Of a DNA stretch of 64,000 bases, positions 7,423-16,418 are shown piece by piece. How positions within the stretch are numbered: position 1 is the first letter of the stretch; every line of letters begins with the position of its first letter. A program made the position numbers and the translations under genes. The stretch spans positions 496,001-560,000 of the forward strand of contig NZ_JBHYRS010000001.1 in NCBI RefSeq assembly GCF_047974105.1, written 5' to 3'. The notes below the pieces were generated by a model. The model searched no databases. It worked only from the letters and a program-made list of their open reading frames with translations, and was not told the origin of the DNA. Source of the stretch: Mitsuokella sp047974105. GTDB taxonomy: Bacteria > Bacillota > Negativicutes > Selenomonadales > Selenomonadaceae.

Positions 7423-8796
7423 TCAGCCAAAGTAATCGGCAATGCCATCGGCGATGCCTTGTGCCGCCTTCTTGATGCCGTCTTCACTGTTTAAGAGCTG
7501 TTCTTCCTGCGGGTTCGAGATGAACGCTACCTCAACGAGAGTTGCCGGCATATCCGTGTGCTTGACCACGTAGAAATTGCAGCTCTGCGTACCGCGGCTC
7601 TGCGTGCCAATCTGGTCGATGACGCCCTGGCGTACCTTGTCGGCAAGGTCGCGCGAACGCTTGGAGCCCAGCGAGTAATAATAGCCCGTCGTGCCCTTGG
7701 CCGCACCGCTCGAGAACGAATCCATATGAATCGAGAGGAAGATATCCGATTTTGTGTTGTTCGCCACGTCGCAGCGGGCCTGCAGTTCCTCGATATCCGA
7801 GGCATTGGCGCCTTTTGGCGATACCTCGGTATCCGTCGTACGCGTCATATAGACGGTCGCTCCCTCAGCCACAAGCAGGCGGCGCAGTTCATTGGCAATG
7901 CGCAGCGTCACGGTCTTTTCCATCACGCCCGTCGGCCCGATAGCACCCGAGTCGTTGCCGCCATGACCGGCGTCAATCGTGATTTTCTTGCCTTTGACGC
8001 CATTGAGGGCTGCAATATCCGCATCCGTATCATCCGAGATAATGGCACCGTCATTGCCGGTATTGGTGGTAGAATTTGTTTGGCCCTTATCCCCGCTGGT
8101 GTTTCCCGCCGTCTGACTGCCTGTACCGGCAGCATCCTTTGCCGGGCCATCGATATCCTCACTCTTTGAGACAGGTGTCGTGGCAGCAGGCTTTGTCGGC
8201 GTGACAGGCTGGGTCTGCGCCGCAGAGGACGGTTTCCCTGTCTGGGATGTTGGCTTCGTCTCTGACGGATTCTTCTGCACGGACGATGAAGAAGACGTAT
8301 TCGGCTTCGTAGCAGCAGGCTTCTTCACATCCGGCGTGGCAATGACGGTCTTGGAGCTGTCATTGAGATTGCCAAAGTCGAGTACAACACGTCCCGGTAC
8401 CGGGCCGCCCGCTAAGGGGAATACCTTGTAGTTGTTGCTGCCGACTTTATTTTCGACCACGACGCGCACGGTATTCTTATTGAACTGACCGATGCGGATA
8501 TCGTTGACAAAGCGGCTGTCCACGGAAATTTGCCGTTTGACTTTGGCCGCGAGCCATGCTCCCTGAATATCAACGATGACACGGTCCGGGTTCTTCAGTG
8601 TCATTGTCGTATAACGAACCGGCTTGCTCGCATCGACGACGATGCGGATTTTGTCGGCACCGCTGTTGACGCGCACAGCCGTAATCTCAGCCATGCCGCT
8701 CACGCGCTCGCTGAAATCAGAATCCGCAGCTGACACGCCCGCCATCGGCAGCAGCATGACTGCGATGACAGATAACAGGAACAGTACGCGCTTCAT
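7423..8796 (-). CDS. N-acetylmuramoyl-L-alanine amidase with AMIN domain
   Basis: A 457-residue exported cell-wall hydrolase. The signal peptide is residues 1-23, an AMIN domain for envelope targeting is at about 33-140, then a Ser/Thr/Pro-rich linker at about 145-265, and a C-terminal Amidase_3 domain. Zinc-site motifs are visible: IDAGHGG (first His), the MEKTVTL Glu, LSIHMDS (second His), and the catalytic Glu in LVEVAFISNP. It cleaves the amide bond between muramic acid and the stem peptide, as AmiC-type enzymes do at division. It lies some 15 kb from ftsEX-envC-like, whose products activate such amidases in diderms. The low-complexity linker is unusually long. Confidence 0.93.
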   Translation of the reverse strand: MKRVLFLLSVIAVMLLPMAGVSAADSDFSERVSGMAEITAVRVNSGADKIRIVVDASKPVRYTTMTLKNPDRVIVDIQGAWLAAKVKRQISVDSRFVNDIRIGQFNKNTVRVVVENKVGSNNYKVFPLAGGPVPGRVVLDFGNLNDSSKTVIATPDVKKPAATKPNTSSSSSVQKNPSETKPTSQTGKPSSAAQTQPVTPTKPAATTPVSKSEDIDGPAKDAAGTGSQTAGNTSGDKGQTNSTTNTGNDGAIISDDTDADIAALNGVKGKKITIDAGHGGNDSGAIGPTGVMEKTVTLRIANELRRLLVAEGATVYMTRTTDTEVSPKGANASDIEELQARCDVANNTKSDIFLSIHMDSFSSGAAKGTTGYYYSLGSKRSRDLADKVRQGVIDQIGTQSRGTQSCNFYVVKHTDMPATLVEVAFISNPQEEQLLNSEDGIKKAAQGIADGIADYFG

Positions 8797-8935
8797 ATGA
8801 CCCCTCCAACATTAATTCGCTCGCGGCAGCTGCCAACGGCGCTGTCACGAAGACATTCTACGTTTTATTATCCCCTTTCTTCCTGAAAAAATCAAGAAAA
8901 GTTACCTGAGAAGCGCAGAATTTTCCTTTGCGCAC

Positions 8936-8958
8936 AAAAAAAGAGCGATCGCTCGCTC
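8936..8958 (-). terminator. Intrinsic terminator of the first amino-acid ABC operon
   Basis: On the minus strand a GAGCGA/TCGCTC stem closes a GCGA (GNRA) tetraloop and is followed by T7. It lies 15 bases after the ATPase stop codon. Confidence 0.85.
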
Positions 8959-8973
8959 CCTTTCATCACAAAA

Positions 8974-9759
8974 TCAAAGCATGTTCTGCAGAAATGCCTT
9001 TGTGCGATCTTCCTGCGGATTGCTGAAGAACGGCTCTGGTTCTCCCTGTTCAACAATCGTGCCGTCGGCCATGAAGATGACATGGCTCGCGACCTCACGT
9101 GCAAACGTCATTTCGTGCGTGACGACGACCATCGTCATGCGCTCTTCCGCCAGTTCGCGCATGGTCTTGAGTACTTCGCCCGTGAGTTCCGGGTCAAGTG
9201 CAGACGTCGGCTCATCGAACAGCATGATGTCCGGCTTCATGCAGAGCGCGCGGGCAATGGCCACACGCTGCTGCTGGCCGCCTGACAGCTGCGACGGATA
9301 ATACTCCGCGCGGTCAGCAAGGCCGACTTTTTCCAAAAGTTCTTTGGCATACGGCAGGATTTCCGCCTTCTTCATGCCCTTGACCAGCATCGGTGCCTCA
9401 ATGAGATTCTCCATAACCGTCATATGTGGGAACAGATTGAACTGCTGGAACACCATGCCCGTGTGCGAGAGAATTTCGCGGCTCTTCTTCGCATCGGCAT
9501 ATTCGGCCACGCCGTGTTCATCCGTATCGGCGAGGAATTCGCCTTCAATCTCAATCGAGCCTGAGTCAATCGTCTCAAGCTTATTGATGCAGCGCAGAAG
9601 CGTGCTCTTGCCCGAACCGGACGGACCGATGATGGCGAGCACTTCACCGCGCTTGACTTCGATATCGATGCCCTTGAGCACGGAAAGGTCGCCGAACGAT
9701 TTATGGATATCATGCATGCGCAGCATGACTTCTGCATTATTATTTGTCGTATTTGCCAT
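8974..9759 (-). CDS. Polar amino-acid ABC transporter ATP-binding protein
   Basis: A 261-residue ABC ATPase of the GlnQ/HisP type. Walker A is GPSGSGKST, the signature is LSGGQQQR, and Walker B/Q-loop is DEPTSALDPE, followed by the VVVTHEM switch His. A small insertion after strand 3 (DTDEHGVAEYADAKKS) makes it longer than the usual 240 residues. It is the last gene of a binding protein-permease-ATPase operon and overlaps the permease end by 20 bases. Substrate class (polar amino acid) comes from the family; the exact amino acid is unknown. Confidence 0.93.
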   Translation of the reverse strand: MANTTNNNAEVMLRMHDIHKSFGDLSVLKGIDIEVKRGEVLAIIGPSGSGKSTLLRCINKLETIDSGSIEIEGEFLADTDEHGVAEYADAKKSREILSHTGMVFQQFNLFPHMTVMENLIEAPMLVKGMKKAEILPYAKELLEKVGLADRAEYYPSQLSGGQQQRVAIARALCMKPDIMLFDEPTSALDPELTGEVLKTMRELAEERMTMVVVTHEMTFAREVASHVIFMADGTIVEQGEPEPFFSNPQEDRTKAFLQNML

Positions 9760-10384
9760 AATGGGCCTCCAGTTTCTTGAACATCCAGGTCAGGACGAAT
9801 GTCATGGCTAGATAGAAGATGCCGGCAATCAGGAACGGCGTCATATCGAACTCACGCTGGACAATCGTGCGTGCAACGCGCAGCAGGTCGTTCATCGCGA
9901 GGATATAGATAAGAGACGTATCCTTGACGAGGTTGATGGTCTCGTTCGAAACCGGCGGCAGCACGATGCGGATGACCTGCGGCAGGATGATGCGGCGCAT
10001 CGTCTGCGGATAGCTCAGCCCCAGCGTCTTAGCAGCTTCATACTGTCCCTTCGGCACCGACTGAATGCCGGCACGGAAAATCTCCGCAAAATACGCCGCA
10101 TAGTTGAGCGTGAAGGCCAGCAGCGCTGCAGCGATGTCCGGCAGCATGACACCGACCATCGGCAAGGCAAAGTAGACAAACAGCAGCTGCAGCATCAGCG
10201 GCGTGCCGCGCATGAGCCAGATGTAAAATTCCATGAAAGCACTGAGCGGACGCCACTTTGACAGACGGCCCAGCGCTGCGAGCATGCCTAGAGGCAGCGC
10301 GATAATCAAAGTGATGAAAAAGATTTCGAGCGTAATCTCGGAACCTTCCAGCATCTGTAATATCGTATCAAGCAGATTATCCAT
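9740..10384 (-). CDS. Polar amino-acid ABC transporter permease
   Basis: A 214-residue inner-membrane permease of the HisMQ/GlnP type with five hydrophobic helices. The EAA loop is YEAAKTLGLSYPQTMRRIILP near residues 115-135, which docks to the ATPase. As usual for this class a single permease gene implies a homodimer. GAGGAG stands eleven bases before ATG 10384. A terminator hairpin sits between the binding-protein gene and this gene, so part of the transcription stops before the membrane components. Confidence 0.93.
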   Translation of the reverse strand: MDNLLDTILQMLEGSEITLEIFFITLIIALPLGMLAALGRLSKWRPLSAFMEFYIWLMRGTPLMLQLLFVYFALPMVGVMLPDIAAALLAFTLNYAAYFAEIFRAGIQSVPKGQYEAAKTLGLSYPQTMRRIILPQVIRIVLPPVSNETINLVKDTSLIYILAMNDLLRVARTIVQREFDMTPFLIAGIFYLAMTFVLTWMFKKLEAHYGKYDK

Positions 10385-10449
10385 CGTTTTTTCTTCTCCT
10401 CTGCGGATTCCTTTAGTCTAGCAAAGTATTAACATAACATCCATTGTAC

Positions 10450-10482
10450 AAAAAAAGGCTTGATGAATCAAGCCTTTTCTTA
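10450..10482 (-). terminator. Intercistronic terminator between binding protein and permease
   Basis: AAAAGGCTTGAT pairs with ATCAAGCC, with a short loop and a T7 run on the minus strand. It lies 40-75 bases after the binding-protein stop and before the permease, which would make binding protein more abundant than permease. Confidence 0.85.
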
Positions 10483-10524
10483 TAAATCACTACATCATAT
10501 CCTATATAATGTAGAATGTCTTCC

Positions 10525-11331
10525 TTACTTCGTGATGTCCTTGCCGAACCATTTCTCGGAAATCTTGGCCATCGTGCCATCGGCCTTCATCTCGTTGAGG
10601 ACTTTCTGGACATCATCGCGCAGGGCCGTGTTGTCCTTGGCAAAGGCAATGCCGAACTGACTGACAGGACCGACAGCGACATCGACAGCATCGATGGTAT
10701 CCGGATGCTTGCTCATGTAATAGCGTCCAACGATTTCATCACCGACAACCGCATCGATACGGCCGTTCTCGAGGTCCATAAAAGCCGTGACAAAGTCAGA
10801 GTACTTCTTGACTTCCTTGACATCCTTCTTGAAGAAATCCGTCTTATCCATGTATTCCTCGGCCGTCGAAGCACTCTGCGTGCCGACCGACTTGCCGGCA
10901 AGGCTCTTTTCGTCCGTGATATCCGTACGGCCCTTCTTGACAAAGATAATCTGGCGGTTATCCATGTAAGGGTCGGAGAAGAGCATGTTCTGCTTGCGTT
11001 TCTCCGTGATATCGAGACCGTTCCAGAGAACATTGACGCGGCCGCTCTTGAGTTCCGCTTCTTTACTCGACCAGTCAATAGCCTTGAATTCTACTTCACG
11101 GCCAAGGCGTTTCGAAGCCTCTTTGGCGAGGTCAACATCGAAGCCCGTGATCTCATTGTTTTCATCCTTAAAGCCCATCGGCGGGAAATTATCGTCAAGA
11201 CCGACAATGATTTTGCCCTTATCACCTGAGCCAGAACCATTATTGGCAGCTTTCTGGCCGCCGCAGCCCGTGACAAAAGCAGCCGTCATAACGGCAGCGA
11301 GCCCCAGTGCGAGAATCTTCTTCCACTTCAT
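10525..11331 (-). CDS. Polar amino-acid ABC transporter substrate-binding lipoprotein
   Basis: A 268-residue extracytoplasmic solute-binding protein. It has a lipoprotein signal with the lipobox Cys at residue 23 (AFVTGC), then a Gly/Ser linker. The SBP_bac_3 fold shows GLDDNFPPMGF, the family pattern VDLAKEASKRLG, and WNGLDITEKRKQNMLFSDPY where ligand-carboxylate contacts lie. GGGAGAGG precedes ATG 11331. It is first in the operon with its own consensus promoter. The ligand is not predictable. Confidence 0.93.
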   Translation of the reverse strand: MKWKKILALGLAAVMTAAFVTGCGGQKAANNGSGSGDKGKIIVGLDDNFPPMGFKDENNEITGFDVDLAKEASKRLGREVEFKAIDWSSKEAELKSGRVNVLWNGLDITEKRKQNMLFSDPYMDNRQIIFVKKGRTDITDEKSLAGKSVGTQSASTAEEYMDKTDFFKKDVKEVKKYSDFVTAFMDLENGRIDAVVGDEIVGRYYMSKHPDTIDAVDVAVGPVSQFGIAFAKDNTALRDDVQKVLNEMKADGTMAKISEKWFGKDITK

Positions 11332-11372
11332 AGTAACCTCTCCCTATTTATTTCTTTACTCAATTAAAGGAT

Positions 11373-11413
11373 TAACATGATGTTATTATACGGAATCTCT
11401 ACAGCGATGTCAA
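11373..11413 (-). promoter_or_regulatory. Promoter of the amino-acid ABC operon with a palindrome at the start site
   Basis: On the minus strand: TTGACA (11408-11413), a 17-bp spacer and TATAAT (11385-11390), both perfect. Immediately downstream, TAACATGATGTTA (11373-11385) is a 13-bp palindrome covering the predicted start site, a good place for a repressor. Confidence 0.85.
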
Positions 11414-11543
11414 GTCAATGTCAAAGAATCGTTATAATTTTTCCCGTTTATCCGTTTCCCATGGTCATTTGTATCTGAATTTGCAATTTGCGTCAAATTG
11501 TATACACAATACTTTATTTTTATTACAAAATCAATTTTATCTA

Positions 11544-11572
11544 TTGACTAAATTCTGCACTTGCCTTATGAT
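11544..11572 (+). promoter_or_regulatory. Promoter of pyruvate carboxylase
   Basis: TTGACT (11544-11549), a 17-bp spacer, TATGAT (11567-11572). It predicts a start near 11579 and a 114-nt leader to the pyc start codon. Confidence 0.8.
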
Positions 11573-11591
11573 AGGGGCTGAACAAAGAAAT

Positions 11592-11643
11592 AACCGCAGC
11601 TCAATGCTGAGTACAAGCAGTAACACAGCTGCGGTTTTATTTC
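11592..11643 (+). terminator. Terminator hairpin inside the pyc leader (possible attenuator or short RNA end)
   Basis: AACCGCAGCT pairs perfectly with AGCTGCGGTT across a 25-nt loop and is followed by TTTTATTT. A smaller CTCA-ATGC-TGAG hairpin lies inside and shares bases with the outer stem. Because it begins about 13 nt after the predicted start and the next gene is 50 nt on, it should make pyc expression conditional, or it ends a roughly 60-nt leader RNA. No known riboswitch consensus was recognised. Confidence 0.65.
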
Positions 11644-11692
11644 AATCACGTATGTGAAATTATTAACTTTATTCGCTGAGGAGGAGAGTTCT

Positions 11693-14600
11693 ATGAAGCC
11701 AATTCATAAGATATTGGTACCAAACCGCGGAGAGATCGCCATCCGTATTTTCCGTGCCTGCCATGAGCTGGGCATCCGCACCGTTGCTGTCTATTCCAAG
11801 GAAGATGTCCTGTCCCTGCACCGCAGCCGCGCCGATGAAGCATATCTGGTAGGCAAAGGCAAAAAACCGGTCGACGCTTACCTTGATATCGAAGACATTA
11901 TCCGCATCTGCAAGGCACACGATGTCGATGCCATCCATCCGGGCTATGGCTTTCTCTCCGAGAACGCCCAGCTCGCCAAACGCTGCGAAGAAGAGGGCAT
12001 TACCTTCATCGGCCCGAAAGTCGAACATCTGCAGATGTTCGGCGATAAAGTCAATGCGAGAATTCAGGCTGAAAAAGCTCAGATTCCAATGATTCCGGGC
12101 ACGAACGGCGCCGTCAAGGACTTCGCCGAAGTCAAGGCCTTTGCCGAGAAAGTCGGACTGCCGGTCATGATCAAGGCCATCAATGGCGGCGGCGGCCGCG
12201 GCATGCGCCGTGTTGACCGCATGGAAGACCTCGAAGAAGCCTTCAACGAAGCCCGCTCCGAGGCAAAACGCGCCTTTGGCGATGAGGATGTTTACGTCGA
12301 AAAATGCATTCTGAACCCGAAACACATCGAAGTTCAGATCATGGGCGATACCCACGGCAATGTCATCCACCTCAATGAACGCGACTGCTCCATCCAGCGC
12401 CGTCATCAAAAAGTCATTGAGATGGCGCCGGCCTGGTCCCTGCCAAAGGCATTCCGCAAGAAAATCTGCGATGCAGCCTTGAAAATTATGAGAAATGTTC
12501 ATTATGTCAATGCCGGCACGGTCGAATTCCTCGCCGACCAGGATGAAGAACACTTCTATTTTATTGAAGTCAATCCGCGTGTCCAGGTCGAGCATACGGT
12601 CACCGAGGCCATCACGGATATCGATATCGTCAAAACGCAGATTCGCGTGGCAGAAGGCTATGCCCTCTCGGATCCGGAAATCGGCATCAAGAGTCAGGAA
12701 GATGTCCCCTGCAACGGCGTGGCCATCCAGTGCCGCATCACGACCGAAGATCCACAGAACAATTTCATGCCGGATACGGGCAAGATCAACGACTACCGCA
12801 GCGGCGGCGGCCCCGGCATCCGCCTCGATGCCGGCACGGCTTATACCGGTGCCGTCATCACGCCGTATTACGACTCACTGCTCGTAAAAGTCACGGCCCA
12901 TGCGAGCACGGCCATTGAGACCATCCAGCGCATGCTGCGCTGCCTTGATGAATTCCGCATTGGCGGCGTTAAGACGAATATTTACTTCCTTAAGAATATG
13001 CTCATGGACAAGCATTTCCAGGCAGGCACCTGCAACGTCAATTACATTGACCACAATCCGGAGCTCCTCCTGGATCCCCATGTCGTCGATGAACCGGGCA
13101 CGAGCCTCCTGTCTTACATCGGCGATGTCACGGTCAATGGCTTCCACGGCAACGGCGCGAACCCGAAGCCTAGATTTGCTACGCCGGAAAAACTCGATGC
13201 CAGCAATGAAGAATGCCCAGCCGGCACGCGTCAGCTCCTGCAGAAGCTCGGACCAGAGAAATTCTCCAAGTGGATTCAGGAACAGAAACAGGTCCTCTTA
13301 ATGGATACGACCTACCGCGATGCCCATCAGTCCCTGCTCGCCACGCGTATCCGCACCAAGGATATCATGAATGCCATCCATTACACGGCCTGCAAGGTTC
13401 CGCAGATTTATGCCTTCGAAGACTGGGGCGGCGCTACTTTCGATGTCGCTTACCGCTTCCTCGATGAAGACCCGTGGGAGCGCCTGCGCAAGATGCGCGC
13501 GGCTGCGCCAAACATCCTGTTCCAGATGCTGACGCGCGGTGCCAACGTAGTCGGCTACACGAACTATCCGCCTGAAGTCATCCGCCAGTTCCTGCGCCTT
13601 GCAGCCGAGAACGGCGTCGATGTGTTCCGCATTTTCGACTGCCTCAACCAGCTCGACCATATGACCTTGTCGATTGATGAAGTCCGCAAGCAGGGCAAAC
13701 TTGCCGAAACGGCCATCTGCTATACGGGTGATATTCTCGACGGCAGCCGCCAGAAATACTCCCTGCAGTATTACACGAATCTCGCGAAGGAAATGGCCAA
13801 TGCCGGCGCAAACATCATCGCCATCAAGGATATGGCAGGCCTTTTGAAGCCGGAAGCGGCTTACGCTCTTGTTTCGGCCCTCAAGGATGCCGTAGACCTG
13901 CCGATTCACCTGCACAGCCACGAAGGCGGCGGCTGCACGCTTTACAGCTACGCAAAAGCCATCGAAGCCGGAGTCGATATCGTCGATGTCGCGACGAGTG
14001 CACTCTCAGGCGGCACGAGCCAGCCTTCTATGACGGCCCTCATTCAGGCTCTTTCGAACAATCCGCGCCAGCCGCAGATGAATATCGAAGAACTCGAGAA
14101 AATTGACCGCTACTGGCAGGTCGTCCGCAGCTACTACGCTGGTGTCGACGGCAAGATGACGAGCCCGAACACCACGGTCTTCCAGCATGAAATGCCGGGC
14201 GGCCAGTACACGAACCTGCGCCAGCAGGCAAAAGGCGTCGGCCTCGGTGACAGATGGCCTGAAGTCTGCCGCATGTATGCTAAGGTCAACCAGATGTTTG
14301 GCGATGTCATCAAGGTCACGCCGTCCTCGAAGGTCGTCGGCGATATGACGCTCTTCATGGTTCAGAACAACCTGACCGAGAAGGATATCTTTGAACACGG
14401 TGAGACACTCGACTTCCCGAAATCCGTAGTCGACTTCTTCGATGGCAAACTCGGCATCCCGTACGGCGGTTTCCCGGAAAAACTGCAGAAAATCATTCTG
14501 AGAGGTGCACAGCCTCATCTCGAAACGCCGCCAGAGCCAATCGACGAAGTCAAGATTGGCGCGGATATGCTGGCCCTGCGCATGCCGGACAGCGAGGAAT

Positions 14601-15118
14601 CCGTTTCAAGCTACTGCATCTATCCAAAAGTTTACAAGGATTATATCCAGCGCTTCCATAAATACGGCGACCTCTCCATCCTCGATACGCCGACTTACTT
14701 CTTCGGCATGAAGCCGGGCGAAGAAATCTGGGTCCGCCTCAATGGCAAGATGGTCCTCATTCGCATGAACTACATCACTTCGCCGTCCGACGACGGGTTC
14801 CGCGAAATCCAGTTCGAGGTCAACGGCATGCCGCGTGAAATCCGCGTCCGCGATAAGGCTGCTTCGGAGGAGACAACAGTGATCCGTCAGGCAGACCCGA
14901 CTGTACCGGGCGAAGTCGGTGCAACGCTTTCGGGCTCTGTCCTGCGCCTCATCGCTGCCAAAGGCGATGTCGTCAAGAAGGGCGATCCTCTGATGGTCAC
15001 GGAAGCCATGAAGATGGAAACGACGATCACGGCGCCAATCGATGGCGTGGTCGAAGAAATCTACGTCAAGGCCGGCAGCCGCATCAGCTCCGGCGACCTG
15101 CTTGCTACGATTCAGTAA
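11693..15118 (+). CDS. pyc: Pyruvate carboxylase
   Basis: A 1141-residue biotin enzyme that carboxylates pyruvate to oxaloacetate. The order is that of full-length single-chain enzymes: biotin carboxylase at 1-450 (NGGGGRGMRRV nucleotide loop; HLNERDCSIQRRHQK; IEVNPRVQVEHTVTE), carboxyltransferase at about 530-800 (DTTYRDAHQSLLATR; KDMAG; HLHSHEGGG), a linker domain, and a C-terminal carrier with biotin Lys in VTEAMKMET. The start at 11693 follows GAGGAGGAGAG. It supplies oxaloacetate for the reductive route to succinate and propionate, consistent with the fumarase and Sdh genes here. It is monocistronic, with a strong terminator. Confidence 0.97.
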   Translation: MKPIHKILVPNRGEIAIRIFRACHELGIRTVAVYSKEDVLSLHRSRADEAYLVGKGKKPVDAYLDIEDIIRICKAHDVDAIHPGYGFLSENAQLAKRCEEEGITFIGPKVEHLQMFGDKVNARIQAEKAQIPMIPGTNGAVKDFAEVKAFAEKVGLPVMIKAINGGGGRGMRRVDRMEDLEEAFNEARSEAKRAFGDEDVYVEKCILNPKHIEVQIMGDTHGNVIHLNERDCSIQRRHQKVIEMAPAWSLPKAFRKKICDAALKIMRNVHYVNAGTVEFLADQDEEHFYFIEVNPRVQVEHTVTEAITDIDIVKTQIRVAEGYALSDPEIGIKSQEDVPCNGVAIQCRITTEDPQNNFMPDTGKINDYRSGGGPGIRLDAGTAYTGAVITPYYDSLLVKVTAHASTAIETIQRMLRCLDEFRIGGVKTNIYFLKNMLMDKHFQAGTCNVNYIDHNPELLLDPHVVDEPGTSLLSYIGDVTVNGFHGNGANPKPRFATPEKLDASNEECPAGTRQLLQKLGPEKFSKWIQEQKQVLLMDTTYRDAHQSLLATRIRTKDIMNAIHYTACKVPQIYAFEDWGGATFDVAYRFLDEDPWERLRKMRAAAPNILFQMLTRGANVVGYTNYPPEVIRQFLRLAAENGVDVFRIFDCLNQLDHMTLSIDEVRKQGKLAETAICYTGDILDGSRQKYSLQYYTNLAKEMANAGANIIAIKDMAGLLKPEAAYALVSALKDAVDLPIHLHSHEGGGCTLYSYAKAIEAGVDIVDVATSALSGGTSQPSMTALIQALSNNPRQPQMNIEELEKIDRYWQVVRSYYAGVDGKMTSPNTTVFQHEMPGGQYTNLRQQAKGVGLGDRWPEVCRMYAKVNQMFGDVIKVTPSSKVVGDMTLFMVQNNLTEKDIFEHGETLDFPKSVVDFFDGKLGIPYGGFPEKLQKIILRGAQPHLETPPEPIDEVKIGADMLALRMPDSEESVSSYCIYPKVYKDYIQRFHKYGDLSILDTPTYFFGMKPGEEIWVRLNGKMVLIRMNYITSPSDDGFREIQFEVNGMPREIRVRDKAASEETTVIRQADPTVPGEVGATLSGSVLRLIAAKGDVVKKGDPLMVTEAMKMETTITAPIDGVVEEIYVKAGSRISSGDLLATIQ

Positions 15119-15137
15119 ATCCCCTGCAGCACACAAA

Positions 15138-15176
15138 GGCAATAAAAAAGGACTCCTGCGAGTCCTTTTTTATTGC
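15138..15176. terminator. Bidirectional terminator between pyc and the efflux operon
   Basis: AAAAAAGGACT pairs with AGTCCTTTTTT around a CCTGCG loop and is symmetric in both directions. It closes pyc (plus) and the MacB-like permease gene (minus), which converge here. Confidence 0.93.
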
Positions 15177-15197
15177 CTTATTCTATAAAACTGCAGT

Positions 15198-16418
15198 TTA
15201 TTCGTAGCGCAGGGCTTCAATCGGGTCGAGCTTCGCGGCTTTGCGCGCCGGATAAATGCCGAAAAACAGGCCAATGCCGACGGAGAACACAAACGAAACG
15301 ATGATTGGCGTCGCTGTGATGACCGTCGTAAAATTGCCGAGTTTCGAGATGAGCTGCGAGGCACCGATGCCAACGAGGATGCCAATGAGACCGCCGATGA
15401 CGCCGATGACCATGGATTCGATGAGAAACTGCGTCATGATGTTCATGAACGTCGCCCCCAACGCCTTCCTTATGCCGATTTCACGCGTTCGTTCCGTGAC
15501 GGATACCATCATGATATTCATGATGCCGATGCCTCCGACAAGCAGTGAAATGCCGGCAATCGCACCTAAGAGCAGTGTCAGCATCGAAGTCGACTGACTG
15601 ACCGTTTCCATCAGGCTCGTCAGATTGCGTACGGTAAAATCATCTTCCTTATTGCCGGCGGTCAGATGGTGGCGCTGGCGCAAAAGCGTCTCGATATTTT
15701 CCTGCACCTGGTCCATTTTCGTCGCATCCGATACCTGTACATTGATGGACTGCACATACGTAATGCCGAGCATGCGCTCCATCGCCGTCGTGATGGGCAC
15801 GTAAATCATATCATCCTGATCCTGCCCCATCGAGGACTGGCCTTTGCTCGCAAGAAGTCCGATGACTTTATACGGCTGATTGTTGATGCGGATGTTCTGG
15901 CCGACCGGATTCTTCTCTTCAAAAAGATTTGCTGCTACGGTCGTACCGATGACGGCCACACGGCTGCGTTTATCCATATCATTCGTAGAAATAAACGAAC
16001 CATTCGAAACAGAGAGCGAACGAATGGACATGAATTCCGGCGTCACGCCCTGCACGGTTGTATTCCAGTTCTGATTGCCGTAGACAATCTGATACGAGGA
16101 CTGGACAGTCGGCGAAACGTAATCGATATCCTTGATTTTGCTTTTGATGGCCGTCGCATCGTCGTATTTGAGCGTCTGACGCGAACCTGCCGCACCGCGC
16201 ACGCCGCCTTTATTCGAGGCGCCCGGCGAGATGATCAGCATATTCGAGCCAAGACTCGCAATGGAGTTCGTGACATTTGAGCGCACGCCCATGCCGACGG
16301 ATACGAGCGCGATAACGGCGCCGACACCGATGATAATGCCGAGCATCGTCAGGAGACTGCGCATCTTATTGGCATACAGCGAAGTAAGGGCCATGATGAA
16401 GCTCTCACTAAACAACAT
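15198..16418 (-). CDS. MacB-like ABC transporter permease
   Basis: A 406-residue permease: an N-terminal helix (LLTMLGIIIGVGAVIALVSVG, about 19-39), a large extracytoplasmic MacB_PCD domain (about 45-270) and a C-terminal FtsX domain with three helices (from about 275) including the REIGIRKALGA coupling segment. The start at 16418 (MLFSES) overlaps the ATPase end by 11 bases; the frame is open further upstream but that part is antisense-like to the ATPase gene. Unlike E. coli MacB, ATPase and permease are separate genes. With MacA-like and TolC-like partners it should form a tripartite exporter for a drug, peptide or siderophore; the substrate is unknown. Confidence 0.92.
   Translation of the reverse strand: MLFSESFIMALTSLYANKMRSLLTMLGIIIGVGAVIALVSVGMGVRSNVTNSIASLGSNMLIISPGASNKGGVRGAAGSRQTLKYDDATAIKSKIKDIDYVSPTVQSSYQIVYGNQNWNTTVQGVTPEFMSIRSLSVSNGSFISTNDMDKRSRVAVIGTTVAANLFEEKNPVGQNIRINNQPYKVIGLLASKGQSSMGQDQDDMIYVPITTAMERMLGITYVQSINVQVSDATKMDQVQENIETLLRQRHHLTAGNKEDDFTVRNLTSLMETVSQSTSMLTLLLGAIAGISLLVGGIGIMNIMMVSVTERTREIGIRKALGATFMNIMTQFLIESMVIGVIGGLIGILVGIGASQLISKLGNFTTVITATPIIVSFVFSVGIGLFFGIYPARKAAKLDPIEALRYE

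Noticed and set aside
8974..11331. Recent duplication of the amino-acid ABC operon (compare 35983-38303)
   Set aside because: Gene order and intercistronic terminators are alike, but protein lengths, linkers and an ATPase insertion differ, so they are old paralogues and not a recent copy.
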